This document shows positions 8,370 through 14,219 of a stretch of 17,674 bases of DNA, piece by piece. The stretch spans positions 1 through 17,674 of the forward strand of contig JAFAGF010000211.1 of NCBI GenBank assembly GCA_023422975.1, read 5' to 3'. The notes under the pieces are model-generated. The model ran no database searches. It had not been told where the DNA came from and saw nothing but the letters and a program-made list of their open reading frames with translations. Numbering within the stretch: position 1 is the stretch's first letter; every line of letters begins with the position of its first letter. The DNA comes from Pseudomonadota bacterium (GTDB lineage: Bacteria; Pseudomonadota; Gammaproteobacteria; Burkholderiales; Burkholderiaceae_C). The position numbers and the translations under genes are program-made.

Positions 8370-9184
8370 AAGTTGCCGTGGTGCAAATGGTTTCTACGCC
8401 AGATGTGGCACTGAATTTGGCCTGTGCGCAGCAATTGGTGGCGCAAGCGGGTGCACAGGGTGCAGAGCTGGTGGTGCTGCCCGAGTATTTTTGCGGCATG
8501 GGCATGCAGGACACGGACAAGCTCGCCTGGGCAGAAGCGCTGGATGAGGGGCCTGTGCAGCAGGCCATGGCGGCATGGGCGCAACGCTATGGTGTGTGGC
8601 TGGTAGGCGGTACCGTGCCGATCCAGGCAGCGCAGCCAGCGCGCGTACGCAATACCTGCATGCTGTTTAACCCGCAGGGCGAACGGGTGGCGTATTACGA
8701 CAAAATTCACCTCTTTCGGTTCGCCACAGAGACCGAGCACTACGATGAAGCAGCCGTCATAGAAGCAGGGCACCAGCCAGTGGTGGCGCAGATGGTGGAC
8801 CGCAGTGGCCGAGTATGGAAGCTGGGTTTGAGCGTTTGTTATGACTTGCGTTTTCCGGAGTTATACCGCCAGCATGTTGCGCAAGGTGCTCATGTTTTGT
8901 TGGCGCCCGCAGCGTTTACCTACACTACAGGCCAGGCCCACTGGGAGTTGTTGCTGCGCGCGCGGGCCGTGGAAAACCAATGCTGGATGCTGGCCGCCGC
9001 CCAGGGAGGGCAACACGTGAATGGTCGCCAAACTTGGGGCCACAGCATGGTGGTGGACCCTTGGGGCCAAGTGTTGGCCCAGCAAAGCGCTGCAGGTGCG
9101 GGAATTAGTTATGCAGTGCTTGATGCTGCGCTTTTGCAGCAAGTGCGTCAGCGCTTGCCTGCGTTGGAACATCGTTGTTTGTAA
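8366..9184 (+). CDS. Nitrilase-superfamily carbon-nitrogen hydrolase
   Basis: This 272-residue cytoplasmic enzyme belongs to the Nit branch of the nitrilase superfamily, which hydrolyses non-peptide C-N bonds. The catalytic triad is visible: E40 (VVLPEYF), K113 (YYDKIHLF) and C158 (LSVCYDLRFPE). The pattern around Lys and Cys is that of Nit1/Nit2 and E. coli YbeM proteins, several of which repair deaminated glutathione; that substrate is inferred by similarity. The start is certain: AAGGAG is 7 nt away and the ATG overlaps the yhdP stop as ATGA. The C-terminus reaches EHRCL and may overlap the histidine kinase start by 10 nt. In other betaproteobacteria I recall this gene sitting between yhdP and tldD. 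Here tldD is absent and two-component genes follow. Confidence 0.93.
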   Translation: MKVAVVQMVSTPDVALNLACAQQLVAQAGAQGAELVVLPEYFCGMGMQDTDKLAWAEALDEGPVQQAMAAWAQRYGVWLVGGTVPIQAAQPARVRNTCMLFNPQGERVAYYDKIHLFRFATETEHYDEAAVIEAGHQPVVAQMVDRSGRVWKLGLSVCYDLRFPELYRQHVAQGAHVLLAPAAFTYTTGQAHWELLLRARAVENQCWMLAAAQGGQHVNGRQTWGHSMVVDPWGQVLAQQSAAGAGISYAVLDAALLQQVRQRLPALEHRCL

Positions 9185-11214
9185 ATCCTCTTCAGCAGCC
9201 TTGGCCGTGGCAGCGCTGGCACAGCGCGTGGCGCAGATGGTCTTTGTGGACGATGCTTGTCGTCTTGGTGGCGGGCATGCTCATCATGATGGTGTGGCTG
9301 GCTGGGCGCTATGAAGCCTCTCAGGTACAGGACAAGCTGGATCGGGATGCAGCACAGGCCGTGGTGGAAATTCGTGCCGGCCTGAATCGCAATTTGCAGG
9401 ACTTGCAGGCAGTGAATGCGTTGCATAGCACGCCGGAGCAGTGGAGTGTGCGCGTGGCAGAGATGCTGCAGGTACGCCGCGAGCTGTTGCGGGTGGAGTG
9501 GCGTGACGCCGAGATGCGCATTCTGCGTTTTGCTGAAACGCCATACCGTGCGATCGAGTGGGAAAGCGGCTCCCGGGAGGAGTCCTTCAGCAACGCAGTC
9601 ACGGCGTGTGCGAATGCCAAGCGCACCAGCAGCTCGACGTATTCCTCCAGCTACTTCCAGATCTTGGGTGAAGCCATGGGGGCGGAATTGATGGACGTGT
9701 GCCTGCCGCAAATGGAAGACGGGCAACTCAAAGGGTTCATGGTGGGCACGTATTCGTTGCAGAACATTTTGTTGACGCAACTGAGCAAGAACCTCACGCA
9801 GAGCCAGGAAGTGTCGTTTACAGAACCGGATGGCACGCGTCTGGCCCTGGTGGGGGCTGCGTGGCGAGGGTCGCGTGTGTTTACGTCGCAGCAACTGCTT
9901 GACTTGCCCGGCAACACCATGGTGCTGCGCATGGACAGCTGGCACCGTGCGCCCAGTGTGTTTCCGAACGTGATGACAGCTACCGTCACTGGGATGGCGA
10001 TTGCGCTGGCCTCGGTGGTGGTGATTCTGGTGCGCGATAACCGCCGGCGCTTGCGCGCCGAGCGTGACTTGGGCGATGCGTTTGCCTTTCGCAAGGCGAT
10101 GGAAGACTCGCTCATCACGGGCTTGCGCGCACGGGATTTGCAAGGCCGCATCAGCTACGTTAACCCGGCGTTTTGTGCCATGGTCGGCTTTAGCGCGGAA
10201 GAGTTGCTGGGGCAAAGTTTTGCGCCGTACTGGCCACCTGAGCTGGCCGAGGAATACGTACGCCGTCAGGCCCGGCGGCTGGCTGGCGCCATCCCTGCTG
10301 CGCGCGAGGGGCATGAATCGGTCTTTATGCGCAAAGATGGCACCCGCTTTCCGGTCTTGATTTTTGAGGCGCCGCTAATCAATGCACAAGGTCAGCAAAC
10401 CGGTTGGATGAGTGCGTTCATTGACATCACCGAGCAGCGCCGCATGGAAGAGCTGTCTCGCGCCTCGCATGAGCGCTTGCAGGCCACCGCGCGTTTGGCC
10501 ACGGTGGGCGAGATGGCTTCCTTGCTCAGCCATGAGCTGACACAGCCCTTGATGGCCATGTCCAGCTATGCCAACGGTTCGCTGAATATGCTGCGCCATG
10601 ATGGCGATCTGGCGCTGCTCGATCACTCCATGCTGGTGCAGCGTCTGCAAGATTTGCAATCGGCCATGCAGCGCATCGCCTTCCAGGCGGATCGCGCAGG
10701 CAAGGTCATTAAAAGCGTGCGTGATTTTGTACGCCGGCGCAGCCAGACGCACGAAGTCATCAGCGCCCATGATTTGCTGGAAGCGGTGATGCCGCTGGTG
10801 CGTCTGCAAGCCAGCAAGCTGGGCGTGCAGGTACAGGTCGAGGTCGAGCCGCGTTTGCCGCCGATCGTGTGCGACACCACTATGATTGAGCAAGTGCTGC
10901 TGAATTTGGCCCGCAATGCCATGCAGGCCATGGAAGGGGTCGAGGCTCCGCAGCGCAGACTCACCATCCAAGCACTGTGGAGCGAAGCATCCCAGCGCGT
11001 CGTGTTTTCCGTAGAAGACCAAGGCAGTGGCATCCCTGCAGAAGTGGCTCAGCAGCTGTTTACGCCTTTCTTTACCACCAAGCATGAAGGCATGGGGCTG
11101 GGCTTGAGCATGTGCCGCACGGTGCTGGAGCAGCATGGTGGAGAATTGCGCCACCAAGCCAATGTCCCTCGTGGCACGGTGTTTACCTTCAGCCTGCCGG
11201 TGGCTGAAACCTGA
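9175..11214 (+). CDS. Membrane PAS sensor histidine kinase (DctS-like)
   Basis: The 679-residue sensor kinase has a first membrane segment at about 25-43, a periplasmic sensor region at about 45-262, a second membrane segment at about 265-285, a PAS domain at about 305-420 (ending in the FIDITEQRR motif), a HisKA dimerisation domain with the phospho-acceptor H453 in SHELTQPL, and an ATPase domain with N577 and N581, DQGSG, FTPFFTTK and GMGLGLS boxes. It would pass phosphate to the FixJ-type regulator encoded 19 nt downstream. The layout matches DctS, the C4-dicarboxylate sensor of Rhodobacter, but no transporter gene is nearby, so the ligand is unknown. The start is uncertain. TTG at 9175 overlaps the nitrilase stop and keeps a tryptophan- and arginine-rich N-terminus. 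ATG at 9253 would begin directly at the first membrane segment. Confidence 0.92.
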   Translation: MFVNPLQQPWPWQRWHSAWRRWSLWTMLVVLVAGMLIMMVWLAGRYEASQVQDKLDRDAAQAVVEIRAGLNRNLQDLQAVNALHSTPEQWSVRVAEMLQVRRELLRVEWRDAEMRILRFAETPYRAIEWESGSREESFSNAVTACANAKRTSSSTYSSSYFQILGEAMGAELMDVCLPQMEDGQLKGFMVGTYSLQNILLTQLSKNLTQSQEVSFTEPDGTRLALVGAAWRGSRVFTSQQLLDLPGNTMVLRMDSWHRAPSVFPNVMTATVTGMAIALASVVVILVRDNRRRLRAERDLGDAFAFRKAMEDSLITGLRARDLQGRISYVNPAFCAMVGFSAEELLGQSFAPYWPPELAEEYVRRQARRLAGAIPAAREGHESVFMRKDGTRFPVLIFEAPLINAQGQQTGWMSAFIDITEQRRMEELSRASHERLQATARLATVGEMASLLSHELTQPLMAMSSYANGSLNMLRHDGDLALLDHSMLVQRLQDLQSAMQRIAFQADRAGKVIKSVRDFVRRRSQTHEVISAHDLLEAVMPLVRLQASKLGVQVQVEVEPRLPPIVCDTTMIEQVLLNLARNAMQAMEGVEAPQRRLTIQALWSEASQRVVFSVEDQGSGIPAEVAQQLFTPFFTTKHEGMGLGLSMCRTVLEQHGGELRHQANVPRGTVFTFSLPVAET

Positions 11215-11233
11215 GAAAAGTTAAGCTGAGCTT

Positions 11234-11872
11234 ATGGAACCTGTGACCAATGCCACGGTGTATATCGTGGACGACGATGCGGATGTGCGCGACGCTTTGG
11301 CGTGGCTGCTGCGTTCGCGCCGCCTCTATAGCGAAAGCTTTGCCAGCGCAGAGGCTTTTTTGCAGATGCTGGACGAGCGCCCCGTGCCACGCCACCCCCA
11401 GTGCCTGCTGCTGGATGTGCGCATGACGGGGATGAGCGGCCTGTCCTTGTTTGAACTGCTCAAGCAGCGGGAAGGGGTGACTGAGACCATTCCCGTCATT
11501 TTTTTGACCGGCCATGCCGATGTGCCCACCGCAGTTAAAACCGTCAAGCAAGGCGCTTTCGATTTCTGTGAAAAACCGTTTTCAGACAACGTGCTGGTTG
11601 ATCGCATCGAGCAAGCGCTGCAGCAATCGACCCAGTATCTGGAAGAGACGGCGCTGCGCCATGCGCTGCTCAGCCGCCTTGCTGATCTGACCGAACGCGA
11701 GCGCGGTGTGATGAAGCTGGTGGTGGAAGGCGTGCCCAACAAGTTGATTGCCGATCAGCTGGATATCAGCGTGCGTACGGTGGAAGTACACCGTGCCCGG
11801 GTGTTTGACAAGATGCAGGTGAAGTCTGCGGTAGAGCTGGCCAATGTGTTGCGCGCCCATGGGCAGTTGTAA
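11234..11872 (+). CDS. FixJ/LuxR-type response regulator (DctR-like)
   Basis: The 212-residue regulator has a receiver domain at about 7-125, with the acidic pocket D13-D14-D15, phospho-acceptor D61 (LLLDVRMTGMSG), T92 and K114 (FCEKPF). A LuxR/FixJ helix-turn-helix follows at about 147-207 (LTERERGVMKLVVEG, then NKLIADQLDISVRTVEVHRA). It is the expected partner of the histidine kinase just upstream, and the two are surely co-transcribed. DctR and TtrR belong to the same subfamily and activate transport or respiration genes; the targets here are unknown. The ribosome binding site is weak (GAG about 5 nt upstream of the ATG). A strong terminator begins 23 nt after the stop and closes the yhdP operon. 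Confidence 0.95.
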   Translation: MEPVTNATVYIVDDDADVRDALAWLLRSRRLYSESFASAEAFLQMLDERPVPRHPQCLLLDVRMTGMSGLSLFELLKQREGVTETIPVIFLTGHADVPTAVKTVKQGAFDFCEKPFSDNVLVDRIEQALQQSTQYLEETALRHALLSRLADLTERERGVMKLVVEGVPNKLIADQLDISVRTVEVHRARVFDKMQVKSAVELANVLRAHGQL

Positions 11873-11895
11873 CCCTGCAGTAAACCCGCTGATAC

Positions 11896-11930
11896 AAAAA
11901 AAGGCTCTGAATATATTCAGAGCCTTTTTG
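11896..11930. terminator. Bidirectional rho-independent terminator
   Basis: A perfect 11-bp stem (11901-11911 with 11916-11926, loop TATA) has an A run on its left and five T on its right, so it works in both directions. It lies between the convergent response regulator gene and the OmpA lipoprotein gene. Confidence 0.93.
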
Positions 11931-11934
11931 CCTT

Positions 11935-11959
11935 CTAGCGCTTGCCAGACAAGCGCTAG
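11935..11959. repeat. Palindromic repeat, short form (CTAGCGCTTG arms)
   Basis: CTAGCGCTTG and its exact complement CAAGCGCTAG are separated by only 5 nt (CCAGA). The same arms recur at 14068-14077 and 14124-14133. The element follows the bidirectional terminator and ends 18 bp before the stop of the OmpA lipoprotein gene. It has neither an A nor a T run of its own, so it is not simply another terminator. I remember such CTAGCGCTT palindromes as frequent between genes of Comamonadaceae, but this has not been searched. Confidence 0.85.
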
Positions 11960-11977
11960 TCGCTATCGTTGTTGTGA

Positions 11978-12637
11978 TTATTGTGGTGCGCGTTCGCCCA
12001 CAAAAATTTCGACGCGGCGGTTCTTGGCACGTCCATCGGCAGTGCTGTTGGAGGCGATGGGCTGGTACGAGCCACGGCCTTCGGTGAAGATGCGGCTGCC
12101 GTTGACGCCACGGTGCATCAGGTAGTCACGCGTGCTGTTGGCACGGTTGAGCGACAGGGGGTTGTTGATGGCATCCGAGCCGGTGCTGTCGGTGTGGCCC
12201 ACGATACGCACTTCGGCGTTGGGGCTGCTGCGCAGGCCTTCGGCAAAGCGATCCAAGATAGGCGCAAAGTTGCCCTTGATGTCGTAGCGGCCGGTGTCAA
12301 ACGAGATGTCGCTGGGGATTTCCAGCTTGAGCTGGTTGTCTTGGGTCTGCACCACGTTGATGCCGGTACCTTGTGTGGCCGCTTCCATTTCCTGCTTGCG
12401 CTTTTCTTGGTTTTGCGACCAGATATAGGTACCCAGGCCACCAATGGCTGCGCCGGCCACAGCGCCTACGCCAGCCTTGCCGCCTGTGGCTGCACCAATG
12501 GCGGCACCCGCCAGCGCGCCTACGCCGGCACCGGTGGCAGTACGCTTGGTGTTGGTGGACATGCCGTCGGTGGCAGCACAGCCGGAAATCAGCAGTGCGG
12601 CAGCCACAGCGGCAGTAATAGTGAGATTCTTGCGCAT
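11978..12637 (-). CDS. YiaD-like OmpA-family outer-membrane lipoprotein
   Basis: The 219-residue lipoprotein has a signal peptide ending in the lipobox LISGC (C20), a glycine-zipper segment at about 36-70 (GAGVGALAGAAIGAATGG and a second repeat) and an OmpA-like peptidoglycan-binding domain at about 100-215. D150 (GHTDSTGSD) and R165 (LSLNRA) are 15 residues apart, exactly as the diaminopimelate-binding Asp and Arg of E. coli OmpA, and NRRVEI closes the domain. It should tether the outer membrane to peptidoglycan. E. coli YiaD has the same length and layout. The start is set by AAAGGA 7 nt before the ATG and by the signal peptide; an open frame further upstream is not used. It lies downstream of the small membrane protein gene on the same strand. 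Confidence 0.93.
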   Translation of the reverse strand: MRKNLTITAAVAAALLISGCAATDGMSTNTKRTATGAGVGALAGAAIGAATGGKAGVGAVAGAAIGGLGTYIWSQNQEKRKQEMEAATQGTGINVVQTQDNQLKLEIPSDISFDTGRYDIKGNFAPILDRFAEGLRSSPNAEVRIVGHTDSTGSDAINNPLSLNRANSTRDYLMHRGVNGSRIFTEGRGSYQPIASNSTADGRAKNRRVEIFVGERAPQ

Positions 12638-12761
12638 GGTTTTTTCCTTTGCGATGTGAGCGCTAAGCGGTAGCGATTCAGGCATTCCATTGTGGAAAGT
12701 TGCTGATTCCGCCGTATCAGTCGCGCATGATGGCTGCCGTAGGACGGCAGCCGCTGATGAC
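12638..12761 (-). promoter_or_regulatory. Leader region of the OmpA lipoprotein gene
   Basis: The 124 bp between the small membrane protein gene and the lipoprotein gene hold a perfect 9-bp hairpin (12732-12740 with 12744-12752, loop AGG), with no T run on either side, and a small inverted repeat TTCCA-N3-TGGAA at 12685-12697. I cannot assign -35 and -10 hexamers with confidence. The hairpin may stabilise the end of the small-gene mRNA or attenuate read-through. Confidence 0.4.
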
Positions 12762-12890
12762 TCAGTCCTTCTCTTGGACGTCGTCAGAAGCATCGAGTTC
12801 CCCCTTGGAGCGGCCATGGAACATGGTCCACCAAACAATCCCCACCAGAATGAACAAAGCAAGCAAAGCTTCAAGCAAAATCAGCCCCAT
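12762..12890 (-). CDS. Small single-pass membrane protein (42 residues)
   Basis: The protein begins MGLILLEALLALFILVGIVW, a single hydrophobic helix of about 20 residues that continues WTMF, then a basic turn (HGRSKG) and an acidic tail ending QEKD. It would insert with a charged cytoplasmic or periplasmic C-terminus; function unknown. I recall similar tiny proteins next to mltA in other Comamonadaceae, from memory only. AGGAG lies 10 nt before the ATG, within mltA codons 5-6. The ATG (12890-12888) and the mltA ATG (12889-12891) share the same CATG. Being shorter than 60 codons it is easily missed by gene callers. The open frame continues upstream to a GTG at 12956, but the membrane helix and the ribosome binding site support the ATG. 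Confidence 0.7.
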   Translation of the reverse strand: MGLILLEALLALFILVGIVWWTMFHGRSKGELDASDDVQEKD

Positions 12891-14058
12891 GACCGCATCT
12901 CTCCTGCTCCGTGTTTCGATGGCGCTGATTGTAGGCACCCTCGCAGCGTGTTCCACTGGCCCCCGTACCCCGCCGTCCGCCTCCCACGATGGTCCTGAAA
13001 CACGCTTTCCGACCGGGGAAGTGGTAGATACCGCCCCATTGGGCCCTGCCAGCTATCGCCCTAAAAGTCGCTGGTTGCCCGTGCGTTGGACGGAGTTGCC
13101 GGGTTTTCAGGCCGATGCGCTGCACGAAGCGTGGAATGCGTGGCTGCGCAGCTGCGAGCGCCCGCCTGCTGCGTTGGCGGGGCTGTGCAACGATGTGCGC
13201 CGCCTGAGTATTGCCAGCGAGGCTGAGCGCAGTTACTGGCTGCAACAGCATTTACAGCCGTATCGCATTGAGTCGCTGGATGGCAAGTCACAAGGCATGC
13301 TGACCTCGTACTACGAGCCTGAAATGGTGGGCTCGCGCGTGCGTACCGAAGAATTCAACATTCCGCTGTACAAGGTTCCCGCTGGGTTTGGTGTGAAAAA
13401 GCCGTGGTACACGCGCCAGCAAATCGATACCTTGCCCGAGGCGCAAGCCGCTTTGGCCGGGCGCGAGATTGCGTGGCTCAACGACCCTGTGGAGGCCCTG
13501 GTGCTGCACATTCAAGGCTCGGGCCGTTTGCGCGTGACCGAGCCCGATGGCAGTGTGCGCCTGATCCGCATTGCCTATGCCGGCACCAATGACCAACCGT
13601 ACAAAAGCGTGGGCCGCTGGCTGCTGGACCGCAGTCTGGTGACCGATGCCAGCTGGCCCGGCATCAGCGCCTGGATTGCTGTCAACCCGAACCGCGTGCA
13701 GGAGATGCTGTGGAGCAATCCGCGCTATGTGTTCTTCAAGGAAGAGCCGCTGGAAGGCATTGATGCGCAGTTCGGCCCCAAGGGCGCGCAAGGCGTGCCG
13801 CTGACGCCCGGGCGCTCCATCGCGGTAGACCGCGGCAGCATTCCCTACGGCACACCCGTGTGGATGTATTCCAAGGGCATGGAGGTGGAATACAAACGCC
13901 TGGTGGTGGCACAAGACACGGGCAGCGCCATTGTGGGCGCGGTGCGTGCCGACTACTTCATGGGCTGGGGCAAAGAGGCAGGGGATCTGGCCGGCCGTAT
14001 CAAACAGCCGCTGCGTCTGTGGGCACTGTGGCCCAAGGGCATGCCAGTGCCTCAATAA
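12889..14058 (+). CDS. mltA: Membrane-bound lytic murein transglycosylase A
   Basis: MltA cleaves peptidoglycan between MurNAc and GlcNAc, leaving 1,6-anhydro ends; it is a lipoprotein of the outer membrane facing the periplasm. The 389-residue protein has a signal peptide with lipobox TLAAC (C21), the MltA barrel domain at about 120-280 (GMLTSYYEPE, LHIQGSGRL, RIAYAGTNDQPYKSVG) and the C-terminal 3D domain at about 285-375. The catalytic Asp is D343 in VAQDTGSAI, matching D308 of E. coli MltA. The start is uncertain. ATG at 12889 gives a normal lipoprotein signal but no clear ribosome binding site. ATG at 12850 would add a Lys-rich start and overlap the opposite small gene by about 40 nt. 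ATG at 12919 would leave a very short signal. Confidence 0.95.
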   Translation: MTASLLLRVSMALIVGTLAACSTGPRTPPSASHDGPETRFPTGEVVDTAPLGPASYRPKSRWLPVRWTELPGFQADALHEAWNAWLRSCERPPAALAGLCNDVRRLSIASEAERSYWLQQHLQPYRIESLDGKSQGMLTSYYEPEMVGSRVRTEEFNIPLYKVPAGFGVKKPWYTRQQIDTLPEAQAALAGREIAWLNDPVEALVLHIQGSGRLRVTEPDGSVRLIRIAYAGTNDQPYKSVGRWLLDRSLVTDASWPGISAWIAVNPNRVQEMLWSNPRYVFFKEEPLEGIDAQFGPKGAQGVPLTPGRSIAVDRGSIPYGTPVWMYSKGMEVEYKRLVVAQDTGSAIVGAVRADYFMGWGKEAGDLAGRIKQPLRLWALWPKGMPVPQ

Positions 14059-14061
14059 AAG

Positions 14062-14139
14062 GAGCTGCTAGCGCTTGTAAATAAAGCATTTCAGATTGTT
14101 TTAATGCTGAAATCATTGATGGGCAAGCGCTAGAAGCTC
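14062..14139. repeat. Palindromic repeat, long form (CTAGCGCTTG arms)
   Basis: Sixteen-base arms, 14062-14077 and 14124-14139, pair with one mismatch and contain the same CTAGCGCTTG / CAAGCGCTAG core as 11935-11959. The 46-nt interior holds a second stem, ATTTCAG (14088-14094) with CTGAAAT (14107-14113). The element lies 3 bp after the mltA stop and 22 bp before the next terminator, between convergent genes. It codes for nothing. Confidence 0.85.
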
Positions 14140-14161
14140 TATTTTTAGAGATGTTTGCCAC

Positions 14162-14190
14162 AAAAAAGGCTGCCATAGGCAGCCTTTTTT
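14162..14190. terminator. Bidirectional rho-independent terminator
   Basis: A perfect 13-bp inverted repeat, 14162-14174 and 14178-14190, has a GC core GGCTGCC, a 3-nt loop and six A / six T at its ends. It separates the convergent mltA and MFS transporter genes and should stop transcription from both sides. Confidence 0.93.
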
Positions 14191-14219
14191 GCGTCGGAAA
14201 GAGATGCGATGTGCAGCGT

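Noticed and set aside
9148..10314. Minus-strand open frame of 388 codons across the nitrilase and kinase genes
   Set aside because: Antisense to two genes with clear motifs; composition rich in His, Arg and Gln without pattern.
12638..12874. N-terminal extension of the OmpA lipoprotein frame
   Set aside because: The open frame continues 79 codons upstream, but the signal peptide, lipobox and AAAGGA ribosome binding site fix the start at 12637.
12700..12888. N-terminal extension of the MltA frame
   Set aside because: It would place up to 63 non-hydrophobic residues before the lipoprotein signal, although a start at 12850 cannot be fully excluded.
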